Assembly: GCA_019649035.1 (NCBI GenBank) | Contig: BMAT01003552.1 | Coordinates: 6,240 to 31,598 of the forward strand | Source: Elysia marginata | Taxonomy: Eukaryota; Mollusca; Gastropoda; Plakobranchidae | DNA: 25,359 nucleotides | Direction of reading: 5' to 3' | Shown here: piece after piece, positions 1 to 10,700 of the stretch | Layout: each line of letters opens with the position of its first letter | Position numbering within the stretch: the first letter of the stretch is position 1 | Program-made: the position numbers and the translations under genes | Notes under the pieces: generated by a model | Told to the model about the DNA's origin: nothing | Database searches by the model: none | Seen by the model: only the letters and a program-made list of their open reading frames with translations

Positions 1-27
1 GTAGTAGTAGTCGTAGTAGTAGCAGCG
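1..27. repeat. Short (GTA)n trinucleotide run
   Basis: Imperfect GTA/GTC repeats at the window edge, inside or abutting the end of the LINE fragment. Confidence 0.6.
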
Positions 28-510
28 TCTTTTATTGTATTCCCGCCTATGAGTATATCCTTTGTTAAAAGTAAAGCTTGGTGACAGAAATGTTGTTTCA
101 TATGTGTCTGGTTTACTTTTTTGCGTCACAATGTAGACTGCATGCCAGACGTCTTTCCAGAATTTGTTTGTTTCATATCTGTATTGTTTTAACAGGAATT
201 CTGGACCGCATTACAAAACCATCTTTATCTTTGTATTGCTTTTTTCCAATAATGTTTTCCACTCGGCTTTAGAGCAATAGATTCTCTTCAGCCATGAAGT
301 TTTTAAAGATGTAATGGAATTCTTTATGTCAGGCATATTGAGTTCTCCGTTCTCTATTGTCTGGTTTAATGATTTTCTCCGTATTATGTCGGGTTTACCA
401 TCCCAAAGAAAATTGTAGAAAAATTTCTGGAGCGTTTGTTTTTGCTTTAGTGGAGGATTTTAACCAATTACAGTTAATAAAACTAAAAGATACTGGTAAG
501 TTTTGAATAA
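1..510 (-). mobile_element. Non-LTR retrotransposon ORF2 C-terminal fragment, Tx1/L1-like
   Basis: Read on the minus strand, this stretch translates to the region just after the reverse transcriptase domain of a LINE ORF2. The signature is FYNFLWDGKPDIIRR (about 420-375), then NGELNMPDI and SLKTSWLKRIY (about 345-270), the conserved FLWxGKPxxIKR...GGLxMPD...SLKxxWLKR pattern. Preceding residues resemble the LPxL...NPPL segment upstream of that motif. There are in-frame stops (one after KIKMVL near 207, one near 456), so it is inactive. Similarity continues to the window edge with FWKDVWHAVY near 165-130. Assignment to the L1/Tx1 group rests on the motif; the exact clade is uncertain. Confidence 0.75.
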
Positions 511-516
511 GCAACA

Positions 517-580
517 TAGAGAGAGACAAAGAGGGAGAAAAAGAGAAAAAGAAAGAGTGAAAGAGAGAGAGAGAAATACA
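517..580. repeat. GA-rich low-complexity tract
   Basis: Polypurine GAGA/AAGA tract next to the LINE fragment. It produces a spurious serine/phenylalanine/leucine-rich open frame on the minus strand. Confidence 0.8.
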
Positions 581-599
581 TCTGGTTTGCCTTTGAGAC

Positions 600-1639
600 A
601 AATACAGCGAAACGCATAAGTCTTAGTATACTCTTGGGTACTAATGGTTTTTATTAAGCGCTCATTATTTCCCTTGACGATAGAAAAATGGTATTCGTAT
701 GGATTTTTTTTCTATTAGTTGGACGCAAGTAGTTTGTGGTTTCAAGTACTGCTGGGCCGATCGCTTCCCTTCGAGACCTCGAACTCGATGTATGTGATTC
801 TCTGAGCCCGCAATAGGCCTAACGTTATCGCAAGCATCATGGCTAGGAGTAGGATCGATACTCTCTTCACCGCTTGGGTAGAAAGCTAAAAAAAAAACTA
901 GAGTCTATAGCTGGTAACGTTATCATAGCTGCACCTGACGTACGCTCTTGGCTCTGATCGCGACGCTCTTCGTGGGATGCTTAGACTCTTGCGAGGCTGA
1001 TGGTATTATTTACATTCCATTCGCCATCTCTTGTTCTGTCATTTGCGTGCAAGATATACTTCAACCCGCCAGACTAGTCTCGGTAGCTGAAGATCACGTA
1101 CAATTGTTTTATTTCAATACTTTTTTCTTTAAACTAAGTGATTACATGTAGGCTACTCCTCCAACTTTTCGAAGTAGCAATCGCAAGCTGAGGCAGAAAG
1201 ACCACGTATAGAGAATTAGACCCACAAAAAGGCTGAAAAAGCGTGTAATTTTAATGTGTAGATCTCATGCTGGTGGTCTGGTATACTGGTAGACAATGTG
1301 ATAAATCAGTGATAACACTAATGGAATTCAATAAACGGTATGGGACAGAAATCTGCTTAGGTGACACCTTGCACACGGATTTCTTGCTGAAAGAAAGGAG
1401 AGGGGAGGTGGGTTTAGAACAGAGACCGTCATCGCCAAGCCTTTTTTTTTTGTTCACGTAACAAAACAACAGATCAACACAGCAGAAAGGGAGTGTCTGC
1501 TCCAACGTCTCGTACTAAGCATCGCGACGAGGAAGCGCAGACTTTCGAAATTGATACTGGGCGTACTGTAGATCTACGCTTGGTGAACCTCGCTGACATG
1601 GCGACAGGCCGGGGTTGAGAAAAGTGATACCAATACCTA
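600..1639. other. Unassigned stretch
   Basis: No gene, RNA or repeat could be recognised. Short open frames occur on both strands at 948-1151 and 1251-1505. They lack recognisable motifs and overlap each other, as expected by chance. It may be untraceably old repeat sequence between two LINE relics. Confidence 0.4.
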
Positions 1640-3480
1640 TTTCGAGTGTGTTAATAATGATAATTTATGCTTCATCCTAATTTCTTAGACTTGGAAAGGG
1701 TGTGTTTGCAAGTCCTTGTACCGAAGTTTGGGTCTTCCTCTTTGTCTCTTGCCGCCAACAATTCATCATACAGCATTAAATTTGTTTTGGAATGCGTGAT
1801 TCATTCGTTCAATCTGGGTCTCCTCTTGTAAATAATTATAGGGATCAAGCATGTCATGTTGGTTTCTACCAATAATTTTGCTATACGAATCTCGTGGACA
1901 CCTCTCAAATGGAAGGTGTTAAACTTTTTTTCTCTTTTGGCATACACTAGCCATAACTGTTTCTGAACCATACAGTAGTTTACTGAGGACGCATGCCGTG
2001 CATATCACGACCTTTGTGTTTTTATTTTGAGCATTTTAATCCCATGCTGCTCTTTTTGACAATTTCCAAAACTTTTTGCAGCACATATAATGTGATTGTT
2101 GAATTCACCATTTAGTAAGCTGGAAAACTTGACCGTAGAGCCCAGATGGGCTAGAATTTATGTGGAGTGACTTGTTATCAAGGATAATTCTGGGTGGCGC
2201 TGTGCCTTCTTGAGTAAAAACAACAGTCTATGCCTACACTGATCTTGAGTGCAAAGATCTTGCAAGCTACTGGCAGATATTTCATCATTAACTGAAGTGA
2301 GGATTCACTGTGTACCACAAGTGCTGCGTTTTGAGCGAAGAGTACATCCCTCGTTGTAGTTGAGCAGATCTTGGTTTTCGCCTTGAGTCTGGCTGGTTGA
2401 ACAGATACCAACCAATCTTCCAATAATCTTTAATGTCACCAGGAGAGTTTTTATACACGCACTGAAGGAGTTCGGACCTGTATATAACCCCACTTTGCTC
2501 CACATCTGATGTCGATTTATCATTTTTGTGGCTTTCATGTTTACATGAAACGAGGCGATGAATTCATGGAAAATGGTGGATATATAATTCTTTATAATAT
2601 TATATAAAACCCTGATCTGCTCACTGTGTCTGAAGCTTTTGTTACAAGAACAAACAAAACATGCAAGAGGTGTTGTTCTTGGCATTTTCAAGTAGTCGAC
2701 GGGGAAAATGATAATACTGGTAGATTTATTTGACCTTAACCACTCTTACTCTCAGAGAGAATAAAGATAGGTAATTTCTGCAGTTGTTTAAGAAGGATTC
2801 TAGCAAAAGTTTTCATGGTAATGCTCTGTAAAGAGACACCCCGATAGTTTTCCACCAATCCCTGTAATCAATGTTCTTTTTAAAGGGATTTTGGCATCTT
2901 TTCTGTTGAATTTCTCTTTCCAACCTGCATATTGCATAAACTTGTGAAGTTGAGGAACGCGGGTGTCTTTTTAGAAATTTCAGCAAGCATATTGTCGCTA
3001 CCACTACCAGTAGCTTTTCCACTGGATAGCTTGTTGAGTGCCTCTTCAAGTTTCGTTACTGTAGGTCGCTAACCCAGTTTGGACGTTTCAGAAAATTTTG
3101 CTGGCTACAATCTTGAAACAACAGGGAGACATTGTCCAACCCAGCGATCCATCTGTTGTTTCCTATCAGTCAGCTGCTCACCAGATAATTACTTAAGACT
3201 AATAAGAGGTGCGACCCTATTAGGTTCTAGTCCAAAAACGGTTCTGAGTTTTTCGTATGTAATCTCGGTGTTTCCCATATCTTTTGCCAGTTGAAATAAA
3301 TATCTTTACTCAGCACTAATGAGACTTGTTTGCACATCTTCGAGATTCACTTTGCAATGCCGATTTTGTGCCTTTTATCTGTCGCATGGTGTAATCGGAT
3401 AGATTCCTATTGAAATCGTCTCTCAAACAGCGAATTTAACGTTGATGTGTTTGACTCAATCTAGTGATGTTTCGATCACA
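1640..3480 (-). mobile_element. Decayed RTE-like non-LTR retrotransposon (reverse transcriptase relic)
   Basis: The minus strand holds an ordered but frameshifted series of reverse transcriptase segments. A pre-RT linker lies near 3290-3120. ALNKLSSGKATGSGSD, the start of the RT domain, lies near 3045-2997. ENYRGVSLQS, RT block 2, is near 2849-2818. ACVLSKLLYGSET is near 1995-1957, followed by a KKFNTFHL segment near 1925-1905. The last two match the post-RT YxACVLSTLLYGSETW...RLNTFHLRCLRRIL region common in animal RTE-like LINEs. Many stops and frame changes show long inactivity. The 5' edge (3300-3600) and 3' edge are approximate. The central region, about 2300-2700, cannot be aligned confidently. 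Confidence 0.7.
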
Positions 3481-3798
3481 AGTAGGCCTATCTGTTGCAG
3501 CGCTATTTATGGCTCCTTCAAGCTATTCCACATGCTGTCATAGTGTCAACTAATGATGTGTCGCACACCTGCTGGTGTTTCATGAAATTTGCTGCAATTT
3601 GATTTTCAGGGAAGTGTACTAATGTTGGAAATATTTATCTTTAGTGTAGGCCTACTGGTGTGCTGAGATCCCCCATTCTAGTTTCTTTGCAAGTATCTTG
3701 GCCTTGGCTCTAATCTACCCAAAGCCTACTGTGTTGTTGGCGCATCTTCTTGTGAAATAAGGAATCAAGTGACCAGATATTTCTAATTTGATGTCTTC

Positions 3799-3810
3799 CA
3801 AGGAGGGTGG
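3799..3810 (+). repeat. Left target-site duplication of the RTE insertion
   Basis: CAAGGAGGGTGG occurs here and again at 4622-4633, exactly bracketing the inverted/sense LINE segments. Confidence 0.8.
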
Positions 3811-4258
3811 TCTGTTGTCGAATATCCTTTTCTAAATCCAGCTTGTTCTCTTGGTTGGTTTTCGTCGAGAATTCTTTCCATTCTTGTTTGTAGAAGTCGG
3901 GTGAAAAGCTTATAGCTGCGGGAGAGCAGACTGATTGGCCTGTAGTTTTTTATGTCACCGGGGTCTCCTTTTTTGTAAATTACAATGATCTTAGCTTCTT
4001 CCCAGCTGGTGGGGATCTTTCCTGTCTTCAGTATTTCGTTAAAACACTTTGTTAGAGAGTCTAATGCTGGTTCCCCTGCAATAAGTAGCACGTCGCTTGT
4101 GATGTCATCTGGACCGGGTGATTTGTTTTTGCGCATATCTTTTAAACATTTTCTAACTTCTGACTTTGTGAATGGGGGAACGTCGTCGGTGTCTGGGCTT
4201 TGCGTTCTTGTGTTTGTTGGAGTTGGTACAGTCTTTTCGTATAACGATTTGTAGAGTT
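3811..4258 (-). pseudogene. RTE reverse transcriptase N-terminal fragment (inverted segment)
   Basis: About 148 uninterrupted codons of RT fingers/palm sequence without the catalytic YADD-type block, which lies beyond the truncation. The open frame appears to begin further upstream near 4427, but those codons are antisense to the plus-strand LINE segment and are not part of the protein. The translation also reads through the left duplication for a few codons (HPPWKTSN) before a stop. The segment is largely undecayed, suggesting a younger insertion than the neighbouring LINE relics. Confidence 0.85.
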
Positions 4259-4606
4259 GCTCAAAGAGCCATGGAAAGGAAAATGTTAGGATTAAAACTC
4301 CCAGATAAAATTTCATGTAAAGAAATAAGAAACAAGACTCAAGTCTCAGACATAACGCAGTATATAGCAAAATAAAAATGGAAATGGGCCGGACACGTGG
4401 CGAGACTACAAGACAATAGGTGGACACTCAGAGTGACTGAATGGCAACCTAGAAATGGCAAAAGATCAAGAGGGAGACAAGCAAGACGATGGCGCGACGA
4501 CATTGTGAGGACGATGGGAAATACGTGGACCAGAGAAGCGAAAAACAAAGAAGAGTGGAGACGTGGTGCGGAGGGCCTTATCCTGCAGTGGATGGACGGA
4601 GCCTGA
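4250..4606 (+). pseudogene. RTE ORF C-terminal fragment (sense segment)
   Basis: Encodes the post-RT end typical of RTE-clade LINEs, with RVAQRAMERKMLG at the start and a tryptophan-rich tail (WAGHVAR, RWT, WRDDI, TWTREAKNKEEWR, QWMDG). One in-frame stop near 4373 separates ITQYIAK from KWKWAGHVAR. The natural stop is at 4604-4606. Confidence 0.85.
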
Positions 4607-4621
4607 AAATCAAAATCAAAT

Positions 4622-4633
4622 CAAGGAGGGTGG
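4622..4633 (+). repeat. Right target-site duplication of the RTE insertion
   Basis: Perfect 12-bp copy of 3799-3810, immediately after the AATCA-rich 3' tail. Confidence 0.8.
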
Positions 4634-5917
4634 GTCAAGTTTGGTGGCCAGAGCCTACTCTTGCACTGAAGTCACGAACGTCTGAGAAAAACGGCTGTTT
4701 GAAAGTATAAGAAGCTTTATTTTTGATGAATGGTAGGCAGAAATTTACTGTACCAAATTAAAACCTAACTGGCTACTATAGTTTTCTAAAAACTGAAACT
4801 ATTAAAGCACTATTTTGCCGAAGCTAGACCAGATTTTTTGTGATAAAAAAGAACTTTTAGGTGTTACACTTTAACTGACTTTACAATAAAAGATTTGTGG
4901 ATTTTATCGATACAGAATGACATATATATGTCTTTATAGTTAACATAAATTTTCAGGATCTCTTGTACATATACAGAGTGTTGAAATCATTTGGACTATT
5001 ATAAAATTCTAACCTTTACTTAGTTTTTAATGGTAGAAAATACGCCGCCAAACAATCACCAGCCTTTTCTGGCTTTTTAATCGGCCACACTGGGTAAATG
5101 GCATTACATAGCAAATATCTGATGAACAGGTAAGAGTCTATCCAGAAATTTCTTGAAACGACCCACAATACCAGCAGATCTAAATATTGTTTTCTTTCCT
5201 ATCAATTTTTGGTAAGTTGTAGCCTAATCTAATTCTAAATCTCTTAATCTACCTCTAGGCCTACGAGTGGAACTGAAAAAATAATTAGACCTTATCTAGA
5301 ATCTGTTTTTAACAATAAATAATAACAACAATACAACATCTAATATTCTAATGGTTTAGGGCCTAGATCTTGATCTAGATCTTTAGGCACCTATAGCTAG
5401 ATTCTATCTATAGGCCTATAATTCTAGAGTCAGGCGCATTATCCTTTTTACAAAATTTGGGTACTCTTTAACTATTGTAGTCCCTCAAGATGTTGCCATG
5501 TTTACAAAAGATTGATCTACTTTAACAGGTCAGATAGATGCAGGTCAAACTTACAAATAATTACAATATGGCTGTTTTCAAGGGTTCATTAAACCCTTAA
5601 TAGTTAATTTACTGCCAGTCAATGTACTTTACACCCTTAATTTATGGACACAAGCCGTCTATATCCAATTTGTTTTAGGGTGATTTTTAAAAAAAATTAT
5701 AATGTTTTTGTAACCACGGAAACAAAACTGGACATTCTTTCAGACCTTCTAAATAAAGTTGGGCGCTCGGAGTCGGACAAATTGTTGCGAATACGCAAAA
5801 ACTAATCATAAAAATTCACATCTTTACTTAAAATTGAGATAAAGACTTTAAGTTTTTCTATTTCTTGCTCAGCTTGCCTAGCAATGCAAAAGGACATAAG
5901 ATTTAGACTATTAGAGG
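4634..5917. other. AT-rich stretch without recognised genes
   Basis: No coding or RNA signal seen. About 5225-5425 is rich in AGATCT, CTAGATCTAG and TAGGCCTA palindromic words, a feature that recurs elsewhere in the window and looks lineage-typical rather than functional. Confidence 0.4.
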
Positions 5918-5919
5918 TA

Positions 5920-5933
5920 CAGTCAAACCTGCC
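5920..5933 (+). repeat. 5' terminal inverted repeat
   Basis: CAGTCAAACCTGCC, preceded by TA. Confidence 0.85.
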
Positions 5934-6837
5934 TTGACGACCACCTCTCTGAGAAGACCACCTGTATTGACGACCACTTTACTATGACTCCCTTGCGTTT
6001 TTCTATATTCTTATACTCTGCATGACGACCAGCTTCCCAACGCGACTGCGGGCAGCTTTTTTTTTTACACTATTCTATATAATCTCTGTAAAAAACTCTC
6101 CCGAGGACGACCTCTCTTAATCGGACAAGTGCGAATTTGTTTGTTTCACACCTCCTTACTTCACGCTTATACGATCATGTGGAAACCCGTTTCTAGTCAA
6201 CCCCTGGAACAGGGACGACACAGAGAGTAAGAGTAAGATACGATCATGTAATTGTTTACCTGTGATGTAAACCTACAAAGTGGCCTGCGGTTACCAGATG
6301 GCCAGCCACCGTGACGGTGAAACCGATACGCGTGCAGGTGGAGACAAGGCGCAACAAAAGCGTGCCCCTCCTCCCTCGTGCTTTGTTGTTTACCTGTGGT
6401 CCGTCTCTACAAGAGGGTTTAGCTTGTTTAGCAATAGCAGCGCTAGCAATATAGGGGTAGAGCCAGGTAGTGGTGGTTAAGCACAGAAATGTGTGGTTAA
6501 GAGACAATCATAGACAACTGGTCGCCAGTTTTTCAAGTCTGTCAACATAGGCGGCGGGACAGATGCGATTGATCTTGATAACCACAGATTGGATTAGAAA
6601 TTCCCAGTTATGGAAAGAAGTAGAAATGCCGCTGCGTTGAAAAGTCATTGTTTAATCAAATGCTGAAACTGGCTTGGTAAATGGGAACTCATGGGAACTC
6701 AGAAGGATAAGTTGTTTGCTACATTAAAAGAGAATTGAAATAAACTGTATTGTTACAGTTTTACATTAGTATGCTGCCCAAGAGGACCACCTGTCCATTA
6801 CGACCACAATCGTCATTGATCTTCAGTGGTCGTCTCC

Positions 6838-6851
6838 GGCAGGTTTGACTG
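6838..6851 (-). repeat. 3' terminal inverted repeat
   Basis: GGCAGGTTTGACTG, exact reverse complement of the left end, followed by TA. Confidence 0.85.
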
Positions 6852-7307
6852 TATTTGAGCACATGATTAAAATTTTGGTTTTGAGTGCCTACTTATATGA
6901 CATGAGAGTCGACACATATTTTCCACATATTACTATAGTATTCCAAAAAATTCAATAAATTAAAAAAGTTGGTTCTAGATCTACTTTGTTTATTGAAACG
7001 GAAACCAAATAATCACAGAACGAAGTCAGGTTGTTTGTTTATGATAACAAGGCTGTTGCCAAGGTCAATTCAGAGATTGGAATGTCTATGAATTATACCT
7101 AGAGCATCTCAATCAATGTTTGCTGCATGCATCTAGAGAACGGAAACCATATCTTTGAAATTAAACTTAATATCTTCTAGTACTTCTTAGTACTACTAGT
7201 TAATGGTTATAATTGAAAGTAGAACTCCTTGTGTTCAGGAAGGAACTCTTAGAACTACTTTCTGGTGTAAATAACTTCTAGTTGATATTCCGTATACATG
7301 CAAAACA

Positions 7308-7378
7308 TATATATGCAGAGCACACTTGTTGTGGGCGATAGAAGGCGCCATGATGATAATGGGAACCAGCGAGCAATA
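7308..7378 (+). promoter_or_regulatory. Possible TATA box and 5' UTR leader exon for the CCP gene
   Basis: TATATAT at 7308-7314 is followed about 30 bases later by a locally GC-richer segment (GTGGGCGATAGAAGGCGCC). That segment ends at a possible donor, AATA then GTAAGC (GT at 7379-7380). Since the first coding exon opens with a good 3' splice site (cag at 7651-7653), an upstream leader exon is required, and this is a reasonable candidate. No transcript evidence is available; another upstream exon is equally possible. Confidence 0.2.
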
Positions 7379-7653
7379 GTAAGCAGTACAGTAAATTATT
7401 GGTTAAGAAATTAATGGGCCAAAACATGACACACAAAGAAAAAAAAGCTTCATTTTTTTACCTCACTGGTCTATCTGACAATTAAAGGTCTCGCAGATTT
7501 TTAAAGGGTATTTTTCTCACAAATAAATTTTCAACATCCACCCTTGGATTGATTTATACTCATCATGGGATATATTGGTTTTTTATACTATCTGTTAAAT
7601 GAATTTATACCCAACCCAAAATGATAAAATGATTAATATTTGTTTCTACACAG

Positions 7654-7749
7654 GTCTGGCGTCTTGAGCTTGATGTCCAAAGATGTTGAATGTCCTGTCT
7701 CTGTATGGATCATTAGCATTCAGCATTCTGATAGTTTTGGTCTCGGCAG
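7654..7749 (+). CDS. CCP gene exon: 5' UTR plus signal peptide
   Basis: Acceptor TTTCTACACAG ends at 7653 and donor G|GTAAAC lies at 7750. Translation starts at 7683 and gives 22 codons plus one base. An earlier ATG at 7673 is in another frame and runs into a stop at the donor, so it could be a small upstream ORF. The start at 7683 is chosen because it alone gives a signal peptide in phase with the Sushi exon. Confidence 0.7.
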
Positions 7750-10700
7750 GTAAACTGATACAGTTAACAAAGATGTGGAATATCTTGTCTCTTAAATTAT
7801 TACACGGATCTTCGATATTCAGTGTACAGATGATTTTGGTCTTAGCAGATACATTGGTACTAGTAGTAGTGCTCTTGATAAATTTTCAAGTGTCTCCTAA
7901 CCAGTACCAATTTTGATATTTTTGTAATGAAACAACTGCAAAAAAAAAAAAATAGACGGATGATGCTGGTTCCAAAACTAAAATAGAGAATTAAGGTATT
8001 TAAGTTACTAGGAAAAATGTGTTTGCTAAAGAAAAAAAGATGGTGAAGCCAGGTGTAGGCTATGTCTATAATTATCAGGATGACATTTGAAAAAGTTTTT
8101 ATAAAATATATAACGCCCAATTTCATGGTAGGACCCAATTGAGTTCCTTATTGCCTATTTCATGGCAAATTTTACTCTGTTTGTTTGGCATGAAAGAAAA
8201 AAAAACTTTGTGATGTAAGTGTGAACGAACATTGACAATTGAGCATTTTTAAAGAAAAAAGAAGTCTTCTTATAAATGCTTAATTTTTAAACCACAAAAA
8301 AAATAGAGAACTTTTGGCCAACCGTTGCCGGTTAGGAAAATGGCTAAAACCCCTCAATTGTAAGTTGATATGTAGGATAATGCATCATTATCTAGGGAGA
8401 TGCACCAAAATCTGATCTTTTTGAGGCTAAATCATCAAGAAATATTTTTTTTAGTTTTTTGCTATATGCGCTATTTAACAGGTTATATGCTATAGCAATT
8501 TATTTGCGGACGTCCAAGAGAACCATGACATCATGTCTCATTCAGCTCCAAGCCAAGTAGATCTGTTTATACCTCAGCTGTTCAGTCTAAATGATATTGC
8601 AGTAGAACAGTTACTAATATATACTCAGCTGTTTTAAACCCACATACCGGCATTTAAACTAAAATCCTACTATAGAATCTAGATCTAGATGTATGTTATC
8701 AAGATTAATCTTGCAACAGAAACTCATAGTATTGGGCCAACAAACAGATAGCAAAGCGAGAAAGATAGATAGCTAGACAAAAGAGAGATGTAAACTATGA
8801 TAGATAGAGATAGAGAGAGAGGGAAATGTGAACTATGATGGTTATAGGAAGAGAAGGAGTTGATAGGAAATTCAAAGATAAAATATAAACGCGCAGAAGG
8901 TAAGAGATAGTGGATAGGAACGGGTCTACGGAAATAAGCTAGATCATGGCAAATTTAATTTGAAGCAAGATGCGAACTTTTTTACTTAGGGAAAAAAGTT
9001 ACTATTTAATAATAGGTGACTGCGCCACGAGCCAAGTAGATCTAGGAATTTAGATCTATCTAGTTTCTAGAGCCTACCCCTCAGCTGCTTCAAATAATAG
9101 CCTTTTGAAGTACAACTTATCTAGACTCAGCTGGTTTAAATCCACATAGACCTACCGTTATAAACTAAAATCCTGCCATAGAATGTTGATCTAATGTAGG
9201 CCCTATGTTATCAAGATGAATCTTTCAACAGAAACTCATGGTTTAGGGCCAAGGGCCAAGAGAGAAGGTTGGAGACGAAGAGACGGATAGACATGTAAAG
9301 AGACAGAGAGAGAGGGAGAAAGATAGAGACAGGTGGACTGTGATGAAAAGTATGATAAAACGGCTATGGGAAGATAAAAAAAGAGAAGGTGTTGACACAT
9401 AGGCAGAAAACAGAATATTAGCCGCAGATGTGCAGAAGGTAAACTCATGGTTTATGGCCAGAGAAGGTCGAAGAGGAAGAGACAGACAGACGTGATCGAA
9501 CAGAGATGTAAAGATATAGCGAGAGAGATAGAGAGAGAAAGAGGGGGGGGGGGGGAGAGATGTTAACTCTGATAAAGAGGAGGATAAAACAGGGAGATAC
9601 AAAACAAAAGAAGGTGTTGAGAGGAAACCCAAAAACAGAAAAGAGACATGCAGAAGGTAAATCTCCTGCAATAAGACAAAGCCGATGTAGATCTACAATG
9701 TATATTAAATAAGCTTTGTCGCTACAATTAGATTAATTTCTCCTAATAATATGACAAATCTCATCTTAGAAAACATACTGTTATGTCATTGTTTTTTCTA
9801 ATGCCCCACAACAACACAAATATCTCATATAATTAATGTTGCCTACTTTACAGATTGTTCTAGTCCTGAGATCCCAAACGATGTTTATGCATTGACGACA
9901 GCAAGCAGCGGGTACATCACTGGAGCAGAATTTGACATTGTCTGTGCGCCTGGCTATGGAACCGACACTCTTTTTCATCTGAGATGTGGTGCTGATGGCA
10001 AATGGCTTGGTACTTGGCCTGACTGTTCTAAAAAAGAAAGTAAGTACTGTACAAAGCTGTTGTATAATTTTTCTATCGTGGGACGCAGGATGAAATTTAG
10101 CTCAATGTGTGTGATTTTCATTAAATGATTAACAAAACAAAATAGTCTCTCTTATTAAGACTTCATAATCTATGATTAATCATTTTATTATTTTGTAGTC
10201 ATGAACCTGAGCTTTGTTGCCATGAAAATTATGTAGAGTTTTTTCTAATGATCAGATATTCACTCTGAACCTTTCTGTTATAGAAAAAAAAATATAAACC
10301 TTCATATTTTTTAACTTCTTAGACAGTGCATATCGTTTAAGTCAAAGTGCATGGAAGTGGCTGATTCCGTTTGAAATATCAGAATGTCGAGTTAAAAGAT
10401 ACTTGACGAAGAAAACTACCGGTTGAGAACCTAAAACAGATATGAGTTATCCATCAATTTGAGTTATCAGAGTTCAAGTTAAATGGATTTCACTGTCACT
10501 TTATGGTATTTTCAACGTTGTCAAAAAAAGAAAGAATATGCTTTTTATTTTAAAAAATTATAACTTAAATAGGTAATTTTGGTAGAGGACAGGTGAACCA
10601 CTGTAAGTTTCTTCTTAAACTCATCATAGCCATAACTTAAGGGTTTCCATGTGCAGATGTTGCTTTAAATTCAGTCAAATATTCATGGATAAACTAAGAA

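Larger units (their letters stand above)
3811..4621 (+). mobile_element. 5'-inverted (twin-primed) RTE-clade LINE insertion
   Basis: This is a composite non-LTR insertion. About 4258 down to 3811, minus strand, encodes an RT amino-terminal half: SEVRKCLKDMRKNKSPGPDD, KIIVIYKKGD, NYRPISLLS, EQAGFRKGYSTTD. About 4250-4606, plus strand, encodes the ORF carboxyl end of the same kind of element: RVAQRAMERKMLG, KWKWAGHVARLQDNRWT, RGRQARRWRDDI, GNTWTREAKNKEEWR, QWMDG, stop. A short AATCA-type tail follows (4608-4621), as in RTE elements with almost no 3' UTR. Head-to-head order with the internal part inverted and the catalytic RT middle missing is the product expected of twin priming. A 12-bp direct repeat flanks the whole. 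It is non-functional: deleted, with a stop in the plus segment near 4373. Confidence 0.88.
5920..6851. mobile_element. Non-autonomous pogo/Tigger-like DNA transposon (932 bp)
   Basis: The ends are perfect 14-bp terminal inverted repeats: CAGTCAAACCTGCC at 5920-5933 and its reverse complement at 6838-6851. Similarity continues inward (GACGACCAC at 5936-5944, matched by GTGGTCGTC near the 3' end), and GACCACC words recur near both ends. TA dinucleotides flank it at 5918-5919 and 6852-6853, as expected for Tc1/mariner/pogo TA duplication. The interior has no transposase-like frame; the largest open frames (about 65-83 codons, 6256-6507) match nothing recognisable. It must have been mobilised in trans. 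Family assignment rests on the termini and duplication only. Confidence 0.85.

Noticed and set aside
2305..2691. 128-codon minus-strand open frame
   Set aside because: Lies within the decayed RTE-like element; overlapping frames share pieces of it and none makes a coherent protein.
7768..7860. Kinase-like DFGLSRYIG reading in another frame of the exon copy
   Set aside because: The resemblance to an activation loop is short, upstream residues contain a stop and do not fit, and the homologous copy 1 reads as a signal peptide in phase with the Sushi exon.
9243..9671. 142-codon minus-strand open frame
   Set aside because: Serine/leucine/phenylalanine-rich translation of the GA-rich tandem repeat; no domain and no splice support.
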